A stretch of DNA of 64,000 nt, taken from Acanthococcus lagerstroemiae (lineage: Eukaryota > Arthropoda > Insecta > Hemiptera > Eriococcidae). The notes beneath the pieces are model-generated. The model saw nothing but the letters and a program-made list of their open reading frames with translations. It searched no databases and had not been told where the DNA came from. Each line of letters opens with the position of its first letter. Within the stretch, counting starts at the first letter, position 1. The stretch is taken from the NCBI GenBank assembly GCA_031841125.1, contig CM063110.1:17603626-17667625 (forward strand), in the 5' to 3' direction. The position numbers and the translations under genes are program-made. Of the stretch, positions 9,501 through 21,500 are shown piece after piece.

Positions 9501-10564
9501 AACTAGGACAGACTTTTGGTTCTTTTGAAAACATGCCGCCTCCTTTTCTCTTCCGTGCTTTTCTTGGGCTGACTGCATTTGCTTTGGTAATACTTGCAGC
9601 ATTACTTTTAAAAATATTACTCCATTCTGCTTTGCACTTAGCTGTGGAAAAAGCACGATAACATTATAATTTGACACGAAGACTGAGGAATAAAGAAACA
9701 CTGATAAAGATTATAACCTTTCTTCTCCACACTTTCATTGATTCTCTCTTCTATGTCCTCCCAGTCCGAAGAATCAAATAAAACTTCATCTTGATTAGTA
9801 TCCTCGAAAGTTACCTCACACTCAACTGAATTTTCACCGATATCCCAGGTATTTTCGCATTTAATTGAAGAATTATCTTCATTATCTTCGTTCTTTACGG
9901 TTGAAGTGTTGATACTGCAAGCTTCTGTGACTCCTGCCAACTGTGGTGTCTCCTTGGCCAGTGTATGGTCAAGGCGCGTCTCCTTCACCGGGGTATTATC
10001 AACCCGAGTGTATCCATTGCTGATGCTGTCAACAGTCTCCAACGTCTGTGTTCGAACATTACATATTTTCTTACTGTCAGTCACAAAAATGTTATCATCG
10101 TCATCGGCTTCTTCATTATACTTCGCAACAGTTCGTCGACGAGATGATTTTCGACCTTTGTTTTCCTTCAACTTGGGTTTACTTGTTTTATCAGCCGCAT
10201 CTTCGATTTCGTTCCTTTTTCGTTTGGTGCTCAAATTCTCTCGATGTGCGGCGAGAATCCGGTGTGAAAAGTCTCGGTAGTGGAAAACACTGTTGCTATT
10301 GCAATCGACACCATCAGCGCAGTCTAAAAACAAAACCGTCTGTAGTTACCGTATGCCGTAAGAGGTTTCAATTCAGCATCTTTCTTGGTTTAAGGATTCG
10401 AGGAAGAATATGCAGAGTACTGTGAATACGATACCTTCTAATTCGCTCGAACGCACGTCGCACTTGTTGATATGGAGAACAAACATGATCTTCAGGCTTT
10501 TCAGCGGTACTTGGCAAATCGGACAGAACTGAAGTTCGTCTGGTTCAAAATCTGAATCACTCAT
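6554..10564 (-). CDS. DCLRE1A: SNM1A/DCLRE1A-type DNA cross-link repair nuclease (10 exons, 638 aa)
   Basis: Exons on the minus strand: 10564-10435, 10323-9718, 9641-9486, 8623-8483, 8168-8057, 7976-7833, 7726-7602, 7524-7349, 6972-6834, 6741-6554. Every intron is GT-AG, and the phases join into one open frame of 638 codons plus stop. Residues 14-35 form a UBZ4-type ubiquitin-binding finger (C14, C17, H31, C35). Residues ~45-285 are acidic then Lys/Arg-rich and probably disordered. From ~295 comes the metallo-beta-lactamase/beta-CASP fold: HFHLDHY (H321, H323, D325, H326), DANHCPG (379-385), HVGDFR (401-406), [12 protein letters not shown] in the beta-CASP part, FRPTGW, and PYSEHS (H583). Family members are 5' exonucleases that process DNA interstrand cross-links in the nucleus. 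It is shorter than vertebrate SNM1A, mainly in the linker. An additional upstream 5' exon cannot be excluded. All motif residues are present, so it is probably functional. Confidence 0.9.
8624..9485 (-). other. Intron 3 of the SNM1A-type gene
   Basis: This 862-base intron lies between the exon ending at 9486 and the exon starting at 8623. It contains the palindromic repeat at 9273-9379. A long plus-strand open frame crosses it (8811-9425), but it has no domain and is antisense to the intron. Confidence 0.7.
9273..9379. repeat. Palindromic CCATTTTG repeat, copy A
   Basis: CTGCCATTTTG at 9273 is the exact inverse of CAAAATGGCAG ending at 9379. The interior carries paired 'gcccgt(g/c)gatgc' and 'cgggc' arms around a 'gtaccgtgtagtcagttcggcat' centre. 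Related copies lie at 47296-47398 and 62722-62863. It sits in intron 3 of the SNM1A-type gene. Confidence 0.75.
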
Positions 10565-10752
10565 GCGTGGAGCATTTCCCTTCGGATGAAGACGACGAAC
10601 CCCTACTCACGCAAGTCTAACATCTGTTGATCAAAGTGCAGAATACATGTAACTCACTGTTGGTTCCCTTAGCGGTATTGCACTCAGGGAAGAACTCATG
10701 ACGTGCGAGTAGCTTACTTGTGCCATTATCAATTTCTCGTCATTAGCGGTGT

Positions 10753-10908
10753 TTACTGTTCATCTTCATCACTTATCTGTGGCGGCTTAGCATTACTCGA
10801 ACTTAGATCGAAGGATAAAGCAGTAACGAACGATTTTTTTGCATGAATTTGTGTACGATCTAAATCTAAAGTCGACTTTCGGTATTTTTCATCACTATCA
10901 ATATCCAT
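10753..10908 (-). CDS. Small acidic ORF (51 aa), possible upstream exon of the SNM1A-type gene
   Basis: The minus strand carries an ATG (10908) opening a 51-codon frame that begins MDIDSDEKYRKS and ends SDEDEQ. It lies about 190 bases upstream of the SNM1A start and is rich in Asp, Ser and Lys, like a nuclear N-terminal tail. Near its end, CA|GTAAAC (GT at 10756-10755) could be a splice donor. I did not find an acceptor that joins it in phase to the exon starting at 10564 without meeting a stop, so it may be an uORF or chance. Confidence 0.25.
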   Translation of the reverse strand: MDIDSDEKYRKSTLDLDRTQIHAKKSFVTALSFDLSSSNAKPPQISDEDEQ

Positions 10909-12033
10909 TCAGCTGATAAGATTAAACGTGTTTTCATTTCATAAAATGTGGCAGCACTGATGCCATTTTTACTTCAACGTTTCACTATGTGGTCGCACTG
11001 ATCAACTGGTATCGGGTCGGGAAAAACCATGCAAAGCACGCTTGCGAAAACTGAATTGCTGAAACCTGAAAGTTCGTGTATTGTTCTTGAGTTGTCGCTA
11101 TGAGACGAAGAGAATTCCTCTGAACTTTGAGTTTTTCTCGTTTGCAGGTACATTCATTTTGGCATGTGAAGACACAGTAATGAATAATTGAAGTTGTATT
11201 AAACCAGCGTGGATGTAGAACATGGAGCACTAACCCAGCCAAAAGTGGTAATGTGGATCATATTTTTCCTGTAATCGGATCATATTTCCTCTCTACAACG
11301 TTTTCAGGTATGGTCATGTTTGGAATTTATCGGCTAGAAGCAAATATAGTAACTAGAAGCTGAAGACGTCAATACCGTGTTAATAATCTAATAATTTGCT
11401 GTTCAGGAAATTTGGAATTCGTACATTTATCAAATCTTATTAGCTTTGGGAAGCTGCGAACTGTTCCACGGAAAAATATTGTAGAAAGGAAATAAGTTTT
11501 TGCTTCAAAACAGTGGACACGATAGAGACAAAAGAAGTAAATTTTCCAACTAATGGAGGACATGGAGCACGAGCGTGAATTCTACGCTATTGAAGTATTG
11601 TGGATGAAGGTAGCATTGCGGTCATATTTGAAACGTGTTTATTTCGTGTCGATCAAAGCAGAAACAGTTTCTTGTATTGTTTTTTCTGGTTATCAAAAAT
11701 ATATAGAAAAGTGATGACGAGTCGGTTTGCCGAAAAGAGCGAATTGATGAAAGCCGATGAACGTTACGTCAAACGGTGGGTCGTATCTAGATAATATTTT
11801 TGAGAGAATAAATCGAAAATTCCGTCAATAGGTTGTGCAGGTAGTTCTTGCTTCCGTCGAATCGGTTACGTGTTATCGAGGAATACAGGAGGAATGGTTC
11901 TGATTTCTTTTTCAGTTAATTTGTATCTTAGAAGCCAATCGTCATCTTCACGGATCGCAACGCCAGATAACATGCATATGTAAGCAGACAATCACTTCTG
12001 TTGGTATATGCTGAGGTTATCAAAAGTTGAAGA
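10909..12033. other. Intergenic DNA, left part
   Basis: Region between the divergent SNM1A-type and HELZ genes. It probably includes the SNM1A promoter, but I see no clear TATA box or initiator. No gene recognised. Confidence 0.4.
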
Positions 12034-12384
12034 AGATAATCAGTATAGGATGAAGTAAACATGACAGGAAAGATTAAAAAATTTTCTAATCAATTTTAAT
12101 TTCAAATTTGAGGTTAAAAATTTTGCCCATGAAATATAAAGTGCTCCCCTCAACCCCTCTCTATTATGTCTTGATGTATTTGTTTCGTCGGGGAAATCTC
12201 CAGTAAGATCAGATGAAATTCCTATCAATTTTCAGATGAGTCATAACCCACTCTCCTGCTGGATAATTAACCTTCGCTTTTCTAAGCCCCATATTTTTGA
12301 TCTCAAATTTGGTATTAAAATTGGTTCTGAAAAATTTTTAATCTTTCCTGCCATGTTCACTCCATCCTATACTGATTATGATCT
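12034..12384. mobile_element. Foldback element (~350 bp)
   Basis: The left arm 12034-12125 (from 'gataatcagtataggatgaa') is an imperfect inverse of the right arm 12290-12384 (ending 'ttcatcc/actccatcctatactgattatg'). By eye the arms match at roughly 85% over about 90 bp, with a ~165-bp spacer. No coding content. Likely a MITE-like palindromic insertion. Confidence 0.7.
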
Positions 12385-12759
12385 TTCGCATGATGTTTTT
12401 AGGTCAAAAGGCAACAAAACCGCCCTACTTGTCGAATAATTCAAACATGCTTTTGCTTCATCCCAACAGTCAGGCCACTGTCCTATCAAAACTCAAATTT
12501 AGTTGAACAGTCAATTTTTTTTTTTTTAATACACATACCCAGCCCAAAATTTTCAAACTTTTTTGCGAAAATTGTAACTTTCCAATTCTTTACTTCATTC
12601 CCTTTGGTCGCTTTTTTAATTTATACGTAGTCCCTTTTTTCACTTATTGGGGCGAAAATTCAGTTCCCCACCCTGTATTTACTATATGTACCGTAATTGC
12701 AAAAATTATTGTTGTATTTGATGCATCAGTGAATTGCGTCCACTGAGTAGTTTTTAATA

Positions 12760-12840
12760 TGAGGAGTTATCTGTCAAAAGGGCGTCCGTTCAATGTATTT
12801 CTTATGGAACGGCGCCCTTTTGACAGAAGATAACTCCTCA
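12760..12840. mobile_element. Mini foldback MITE with TGAGGAG ends and TA flanks
   Basis: This 81-bp unit begins TGAGGAGTTATC and ends GATAACTCCTCA. TA dinucleotides lie directly outside both ends (12758-12759 and 12841-12842). The arms also share CTGTCAAAAGGGCG; a three-base indel separates the two copies. The TGAGGAG terminus and TA flanks are shared with the 388-bp element at 52723-53110. Confidence 0.8.
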
Positions 12841-13873
12841 TATGTACATTATTTTATTATATTCTATGAAGACTAAACTATGCATTTGAATTGATGAAGA
12901 CCAATCTTTATCGTTCGAGTAATAAATTATACCCACTGTTTTTCGTGTAGTGTGTATTGCAGAATTAGTATTAAGGGAGAAATTCTCATCTTGAAGCTAC
13001 AGAGATTATGAACTGACTTATGTAGAGTGGAGAGTGTGTAGTTTATTTTACTCTGGCTTAAGAAAGTTGCAACTGGGGTTCTCACCTAGGTAGCACTATC
13101 ACAGGCAAACGTTTTGCGCGTATTGTTATCAGTTTGGCGTGATCTATTCGCGAAAATTCATCCCTAAATGATAAGAATACAATGAACACACTGACAGTGC
13201 TGCCAACATATGTAACTTAGGTTTAAGTCCCAAGAACACTACACAACAATTTGAGATTTTTCAAAAAACATTACATTATGAGAATATATGATTCTATATG
13301 TACCTACCTATTTACAACTACAAAGTTAATGCCGATGTTTATTTTGTGATTCCAGTTCATTTTTTCCCCTTTTCTTTTCTATTTCCTATCTTGAATACGA
13401 ATTTTAGTACCTATCATCAAGATGATACCACTAATCAAACAACTATGCGCGTTCGTTAGTATTGTTATAAGTTATCAGTATCAGTGTAGCTATTCATGGA
13501 CAACAAAAAGGAATAAAAAGTGAAAATTTTGATAATATTTTGATTTTGAATGTGGAAAATAAAAGGTTCTCGAGGAAAATGGTTAACACCATCATATTCA
13601 GCAATCAAAATGTAGCTAAAATCATATAATCTCATCACATTGTTTTTTTATGCTGTTGTGTTATGTAATTGTCCTTATTGTAATGAATAATTTAGTTGAT
13701 TTTATCATTCCTTTTTGTTGTGGACCTGTAAGTAGAATCTTCATAAAGTTATGAAATAGCTAGGAACAGGTTAGATTGATATACATTTGAAAATGGTGCA
13801 TATAAAATTACTGATAAATTTTGTCAAAATCCCAGTCAACCTAAGTGCAGTTAGTATAAAAGTTAAGAATAAG
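12841..13873. other. Intergenic DNA without recognised gene
   Basis: AT-rich non-coding sequence of about 1 kb. No domain, LINE motif or clear repeat seen. Confidence 0.4.
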
Positions 13874-14000
13874 AATATTTCTATATAACAATCAGATTTT
13901 AGGACTCTAGTAACTATGGAGACCTTCCTCAAATACAAATAATTCTATACAACAATCAGATTTTAGAAATCTAGAATCTAGTACCTATGGAGACCTTCCT
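13874..14000. repeat. ~63-bp tandem duplication
   Basis: The stretch 13874-13929 is repeated at 13937-14000. Both copies share 'caatcagattttag' and end in 'ctatggagaccttcct'. The second copy has a small internal insertion of 'ctagaat' type. Confidence 0.75.
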
Positions 14001-14654
14001 TACGAATCACGACACCCGAATTTGTGGGAGCCAGGGTTGCAGTGTTTTAATAAGCACATCTTCTTGTCCTATTCATGTATCAAATATGACTAAACCAGGG
14101 CTGTTAATTGGAACGAATGTCAATTTGCTTCATAATTTTCTCAAAAGTCCTTAAAATTAATCCGCACATCCAGTTATGCGATTGTGTACTGATCAGTAGC
14201 CCCTGCTCGACCACCCTCCTTATTTTCGTTTTGCCCTGCTTATATCATAATGCGCTTAAGATGTCTGTAAATTGATTCATTTGTTTTGGTTATTGTTATG
14301 GCAATTATTATGGACAAAGTTAAGACAGCAGTATAAGTGCAAATAGCCGACCTAGAGGCGAGAGAGCTAATGGAAGGCTGACAACTGATAAGTATCAGAA
14401 CACCATTAGAAATTCTTTTGCCTGTATAGTTTTCTATTTTTCTTCTTGTTGTTTTTTTTTTTTTTTTTGAGGGGGGAGGAGATTTAGAGACTTGAGGCTA
14501 AGTCTTCCCTGAGCCTATTTGAGCCTTTGGTTAATAGACACCGGAACAAACTTTTTTTTTAATTATTATTTTATACAAATTCCTATTCTGTGAGAATATC
14601 TATTTGTATTTCCAGTTTTGATTTATGAGCGTGAATGAGTCGTAGCTTTTGGTT
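14001..14654. other. Intergenic DNA with a long T tract
   Basis: Non-coding. A run of about 18 T at 14451-14469 followed by 'gaggggggagg' resembles the reverse complement of a retroposon poly-A tail. It lies left of the minus-strand Jockey fragment and may mark a 3' end. Confidence 0.35.
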
Positions 14655-15115
14655 CTGATCTATCTGTATTTTATTGAGGTCCGATTTCTTCGCGCAACCG
14701 CAGAGGGCTATACTGTTAGTAGGTCCATATCGATTTTAGGATTTGATTGTACAGCAGTATTTTGTTATGCAGTGCGACAGCTGGGAGAATGTTCCCAGCA
14801 GCCAGTACATTTTTCTTAGTTTTCGCATCAATTCCCATTGTTTAAGCCTGACATGTTCTTTCGGGTTCAATCGGCTGTCAAGAGTATCCCTAATAGAGTA
14901 ATTCCTAGGTATCTAATGGTGCAATTCTGTGGTACTATTTTTGATTGTTAAATAGGTATAACGGGTTGGTACTTGGTAGTTCACTTTGCGCAAAGCAAAC
15001 GTGACGTGCACCAATTTGCCTTCGTTGATTTTAATTCTTCATCACTGAGAGCGGGTTATCCTGGACCAAACTAATGTCACAATTTCAATATCATTGGCAC
15101 CTGCTGAAAAAGAAG
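14655..15115 (-). mobile_element. Jockey-clade LINE fragment (RT C-terminal region), antisense to HELZ
   Basis: Read on the minus strand, the stretch near 15045-14980 encodes KINEGKLVHVTFALRK, followed after a shift by a YLGI-like segment, then LRKMYWLLG (near 14810) and a C-terminal ALCGCAKKS (near 14680). This is the order 'K.NE.KS.HVTF', 'LGL.LD', 'KLRKMYWLLG', 'LWGCA' known from Jockey-type reverse transcriptases. Several frame shifts and stops show it is dead. It lies about 430 bases upstream of the HELZ start codon. Confidence 0.65.
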
Positions 15116-15538
15116 CTTTGATAAAAAGTTTTTCGCCACCCTAGTGGTAGCACTGATGCTACTACTCGTGCACATTAGCGCGCTCTAGCTCTAGTACGGT
15201 TTGAGTTCTGCTGAGTTTCTGCTTTCTGAGCAGTCCTGGTTGTTTGTGTCTATGATCTATTACTCATTCATCTTTCAATGTTGATAAGTAGTGTATTCCT
15301 TAGAAAAATAAAATTGTGCATTCTGCATTGTGCTTTTACTTAGGTTGTATGTACAGAATATTGTAATGTATAATTTTAAATCTTTGTGATTCTTCGTTGT
15401 TTTATATTTTTATATGAGCTTCCGTTCTGTAAAAAGTTTGATAACCACCTACTCAACAGTCATAATTCACGTTCTGAAACATGCCAGTGTTCCTGTAAAT
15501 ATCACGTTCTGTAACCCGAGTTTTACACGATTTCGAAT
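15116..15538 (+). promoter_or_regulatory. Probable promoter / 5' UTR region of the HELZ gene
   Basis: The 420 bases between the LINE remnant and the HELZ ATG should hold the promoter and leader, unless a further upstream non-coding exon exists. I see no convincing TATA box. The ATG at 15539 is the first in-frame start of the long exon, so I chose it. Confidence 0.35.
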
Positions 15539-18500
15539 ATGAATGGAGTCGAGTTCATCGTTATCGAATGCCTGAAACAGAAGAAATGGGAAAACGCGCT
15601 GCTCCACCTGAATCAACTGCTAAACGATGGTAATCACCAAATGGAGGATGAGAAACTGCTCGCCTATCTGTTATGGCGATCGCAGTGTTTCTACGAGCTG
15701 AACAAACACGAAGCCTGTATCGATGACTGTCGGAAGATCATGAAGCTGGTGCCGAACGAAGCACCGAGAAACAACTTCTGGTTCAAAGCTCGATGGCGTC
15801 TAACTCATTCGTTGATTCAGTTGAAAGCATTCGACGAGGCAAAGGAAGTCGTCGAGCAGCTAAAAAACTTGTGCACGGATTTCACAAAACAAGAATGCGT
15901 CAAACTACTCGAGAGAATTGAAATCGGGTTGCATTTTACGAAACGAAATGAGACGCTTACTTGTTTTAATGCGTCGAAGAACGCTCTAATTGTGGACGAT
16001 CTTGGGAAGAATACAGGTAACGTAAATCAAGTTGTTCGATTTCAACAATCTTATTACATCTCTGGTCTTATCAGTACATAATTTGTGAGTAGGTCCTTTA
16101 TTGGTAGTATGTATTGTGTTAGCCGGTGTGTGAGATTTAACTTGCCTCCACTTGAGTACATACAGTGAAAACCTGGTACCGTTGGACCGAAGTGTTTCTG
16201 TACAGATGTTTACCCCGAAACTAAACATCTGAAGAACCCTTGAATAACATACATCCATCGAGATACTACTTCGAATAAAATCTTTATTTACATTCGCTCA
16301 TGATTTCTAAACTTGATTCATTTTTTACAGAGACCAAGAAAAAAGTTCCGAAATCCACTAATCAAGGAATCAGCAAGAAAGGCGCGAGCAAGTATCACTG
16401 TATATTCTGCAACGTTTCGTACGAATCAGTAGACGAACTTCGAAGTCATTGTTCCACACAGAGTCACCAGCGAACGGTTATGAGCGATGAAGGTAGAGAC
16501 TGGAAGAAAAGACCACCGCCTCGAGGACTAACAGCCGATACTTATAAGTGAGTTTCGACCTTCGATGTGAAGAATAGCTTTGTATATTGCAAAAACTGCT
16601 CCCACGCGGAGAGAGGGAAGAGGCTGAAAAATTGAAAAATTGTATGGGCAGATCTGATAGCTCAAGATCCAACCAGGCACAGTGAGAGATAGTGAGTCAA
16701 ACTGATAGAGACAATCAGAGTTGGAGACAAGCGCGCTGTCGGGTTGAAAGACCCGACAGCCAGGTGGGAAGGCAATTGGATTTACCGACTGAAAAAAAAA
16801 AAACACCCGGGAAGCAGGTAGACGAAGAAGCAGGCAGGTAGTCTCCTTCATATGCGCAGATCTTACCGGTTCTTTAAACCCATGGTTGACCGGCTGAATT
16901 GTCACGGTCTGCCTCTCCATTTGCTCCGACTGCCTTTGCTTGAGTTCTGTGTGCTGCTCCTGTTATCTGCTCTTTCTTCTTTTTTTTGTTTCTCTGGACT
17001 TGTTGAAAATCTGTTGAGACTTCAAGAGTAGTTAATATAGTTAATACACTAAAAACTTAGCCTCCCCCTTTTCCCGCTTCTGCAGGGGAAATTTTCAGAG
17101 TCTGCCTGGCAAACAAGCAACGAGGGGTGAAGCTAGAAATTGACTCGAGCTTGGGGAAGTGTTGGTGTGAATTAGCTAGGGCGTAAAGCTTCCTAGTGGT
17201 AGACCATTAATTATTTCTATTCATGTTCTGTTTGTTGTCTTAGTTTGTGCCCTGTTTACGGGAGTGGTGCCATCGGCCAGTGTAAAAATGGAGCTCAGTG
17301 TGTTGATGCCCACGGGATTGAAGAACTGAACGAGTGGAAAGAAAGATTCGAGTATCGTATGATGAGGCTACAAAGAGCCAACGAAGCATTATTGTATGGC
17401 AAATCTTATACGGAACTTATGCTGAACAAGTAAGTCGCCGCTCTGTTCGTGCTCAGTCTCAGTAATGAAGTGCTAACTGTACATTGATTCGTCGTCCTCA
17501 TTCTAGGCTGGCGGAGTTATCTAATCCCGAAACGATCATCCGCGAGACTCTGGACGGCGTTGAAGAAGTGATCGAAGGCGATCTAACCACGGTGGTGGAA
17601 TCGAAAGTCAGTACCAAGAAGTGGCATTTCACGTTGCGCACCACGAAACTGTTGAAAGTGGTCGCGCTGCTGTACGACTCCCATCGGAGTCACTTTTCAC
17701 TGGTGCGCATCAGTACGTCGAAGGGCAAAAAAACCTTACTGAACGACGAGCCGATAAACAATCAAGAGTGGACGTCGCGATTAGATCTGAACGATGAGAA
17801 ACAAAAGCTCACGCATACGGTTGAGGTCTCGTTCTCGACCAAACTGTACGGCACGTTCCGGCAGACGGTGTTGTTTGATTTTGGCAGCGAACCGTTCCTG
17901 GTAAAGCATTTGTGCGTGGATGTGGTACCGGTCAACGACGCCGAGAAGATGAAAGAAATGCAGCAGGTAGGTTTTATTGACACGATTGAGCTGAGCTCTC
18001 TGGGTTGAGGAGGAAATTTGGAGATTCTGGTGGCCAATGATATCAACAGAGTGGTGACATTGCATTATGGAGATATCTGGAAAAAAACTTGCCCCAACTC
18101 CTTAAAAAGTTTTCTAGAATGTATTTGGATTGCCTTTTGGGTGGAAAACGCTTTCCTATGATGATTAAGACGCATTGATTTTAACATGTGCTCTTACACA
18201 TGGGCATACAGTGTAGTTGGAAATGTTGCATCATCATTGATCATACTCGGAACTTGGCGTTGTTTCTCTACAATGCAATTTTCTTTCGGTTGCAGGAACT
18301 GGTACTCTCGTCCTCCGAACGCTGGGAGAAGAGCAACGCGATCATTGTGCCCTTTACTTCGACCGTCATCGACCATTCGTACACGGAACGCGAACAAGAG
18401 TTGTTGACCAAGTACTTCGTTCCTACCGGACACAAGTTCACTATTACGCAGTCAATGTTGAACGATGATTGCGTAACCAAGAACAGCTACCGCTCGAGGA

Positions 18501-21500
18501 TGCACGAGCTACTCTATATCGAAGAAATGGCGTGCTATGATCAGGTACCATTCGTGTTCATATTTTGTGATCAATTGACTTTCACGGATAGCATTTAATG
18601 GCTTCTGTTTCGCAGGTCGCCAAGTACAGTGTAAGAGCCAATGTGCAGATAGTGAGCTCGTACATTCTGTCATCGAGTATGTTTGGCGCCAGCACAGCCA
18701 AATTCTCAACCGGTGGTGAGCTATTTGCCATGATCACATTGACCGAAGACGTGAGCGAAGATAGTCCGGGAGGTCGTTTGGTGCTCAACAACTGTATCAC
18801 AGTTTTATTGGCTGATGGAAAGAAAGGTGAAATTTTATTTCTCCTTAGAGCAGGAATACCGAGAGAGTAATGTTTGGTAAAAGGTTTTTTGCAGAAGAAA
18901 ATGACATATATGCTTTTTGATAACTTTGGTTGAAAGTTTTGGTTTCAATATCATGGGGAATTCAGGTTTATTTTATTGGAAGATTGTCAGCGAATCGGCT
19001 ATCCCTCCTTGCCAAGTGAACAGACTGACAAACAGTACCCTATCTCATCACGCCTAAGACCACCAGGGTTCGGAAGCCAGAATCTCTCCACTATGTCCTG
19101 TGTCTATTACAATGTCTTTTTATGAGTAATAGATGGATATGGAGCGGAAAGGCAGGATTCTTAAACTTACTCTAATATCGTAGCTTGTCTCCCTAAGCAG
19201 TGGTACAAAGAAACAAACTGATTAACTGACTGGCTGACAGGAATACAGCTACATAGAATTATACCTTCCAGGAAAACTGACAACAGGATGCCTCGTGGCC
19301 AACAGAAAATTGAACCTCAAAACTTTCTTATCATTCAATGATATTTTTCAGATAGATAGAAGAAAAAAAAAGGTAGCTACAGCCATCATCTACTGCAAAT
19401 CGGAAATCGTTTCTATGAACACGTGTTATGTTAATGTTGCTAATGATAACATTGTGTAGGAAGATTACCTCTCCATTTGGGTTCATTTAGGACGTTAGAA
19501 TGCATCCCCCTCCATCCATATGAACACAGCATACTCACCGATTGCGCCAACTGTTGGACATCTGTTTGATCTTATTCATGTGAAGTTTTGTTCGACATGA
19601 CGCAATATTTGGCTCTGTTTCGTATAGTCATTCCAGACTATTATAATCTTGGTTACTATTTCCCTTCTGTAACTCGTAACAGCTGATCGAAATTGAGTAT
19701 CGTTTTCGAGAAGACCCTATCTTATTATAGGATCTACATAAGCCATAGGACCTTCCTGAAACCCGGTACTCGATTATTCTACGTTTTGAATTTCGTATCT
19801 TGTCTGGACTGAAAATCCCTGATCAAAGTGGCGTGCAGATATTCCTCGATGTTCGAGTAGACACGACTCGATACTCGTTGATACCTGCAAACTAACTTTC
19901 AACCGTTAGTCTGTCAGATGAAACTTAACGTTCGTCTGTTTTTGCAGTTCGAAGTGCGGACAACGGTAACAAGATGAAGGTTTACGAAGCGGTGATCGAA
20001 GACAAAGGCAAAAATGTCGTGTATCTGAGACTGTCGGCGGTAACGGTTGCCGATTTAAAATTGAAGCCTGACACCAGCGTGACCCTAGAAATGCAATTCC
20101 AACTGAATCGCATTCCGTTTTGCGAGTGGCATCAGGCCGTCGACTGTGTTTCCAATTACAGTATCATTTTTCCGGACGTGATGAATATTCCGGTGATACC
20201 GAAGATTTCTGAAAAGTTCGTATTCTCATTTCGTTTGCTGCGTCGTTGGGTGCTCTGTTATGTATTGACCCTAACTAGGGGCGATACTTATGAATTAATC
20301 TCCCGTATATTAGACTGTATTCAAGTTTCGCTCTGTTGAAACCCAGAAGCTCATTATCATTGAATTTAGGACGCATATTTTGACTTTTTGTTCGCACAGG
20401 AATTATACTACCCATTATGGAAGTATAACTAACATGTTATTACGATTAAGAAACGTATGACACCCTTGTATGTGTTCCTAAATGTTCGTTCATTTTGCCA
20501 ATTAGAAAGTGGACGAACGAAGACTCGAAGCTGAACGTGAAGCAGAAAGAAGCTATAGTCGCGATCACATTTACTCAAGAGGTGCCTCTTCCTCCGGTGC
20601 TCATAATTGGTAAGAAGTAGTATTATCACGCCTCTAACCGGGCCGTGTAACGTCTGAACGTAAACTAATTTCACAGGAAAGATTTGTTGTTTATCAGTTC
20701 GTATAATACAGTATTATTCACAAACCGGAAATTGTAGTTTGGGCCTCTCCGGCGCCCAAACTCCAGACTCCGATTTGCTTGTGATCTTCCTGGTGAACCC
20801 AAAGTGACATAGAAGTTTTTCTGAAAAATGAACTGTACCAAAAGCTGAAGTATCGAGATTTCCTGAAACTGCATCAAATCTCCTCGCGACCGTTGAGACG
20901 CCATAACTGTGGGCATTGTCACGAAAACATGTTAAAATTCATTTACACTCCTTTAACACTCATAAGGATTCTATAAAAACTATTTTGAAACTATGAAAAC
21001 TCGTTAACGTTCCTTAAGAAACTGAATACTAGTTTAGACTGAGTCGAGACTCATTAAGACTGTTGGAACTGTCTCGAGACTCACTAGAACTTTTAAGGAT
21101 GTAACTTGAGAAACTCATTTAATGCTCTTTAAGACTATGTTAAAGTTTTTGAAAACACTTCAAGACTGTATAAACTCAAGTCTTGATTCAATTCAACTTG
21201 TTAAAATCATGATAAAACTTATTAAGACTACCAAGGTTCATTCAGACTCGGTTAAGACGCCTTTTAAGACCCTCTACTACTGATAAAGACTCTGTAAGAC
21301 AGTTGAAGACATGAACGCCGACTTATTCGTTTTCTCTTCTTTTTTTTTTCTTTTTTGTTAAATTTAAACATTGGCGGTAAAATTTGTTGTACTTTTTCCA
21401 TTTTTGAGTTGAAAATATGGGGGACTTCGCCCCCTCCCCTCAAAAAAGTGCGAAGTCGGCGCTTATGGTTGAAGACCTCATTAAGGCTTTTTAAAACTAG

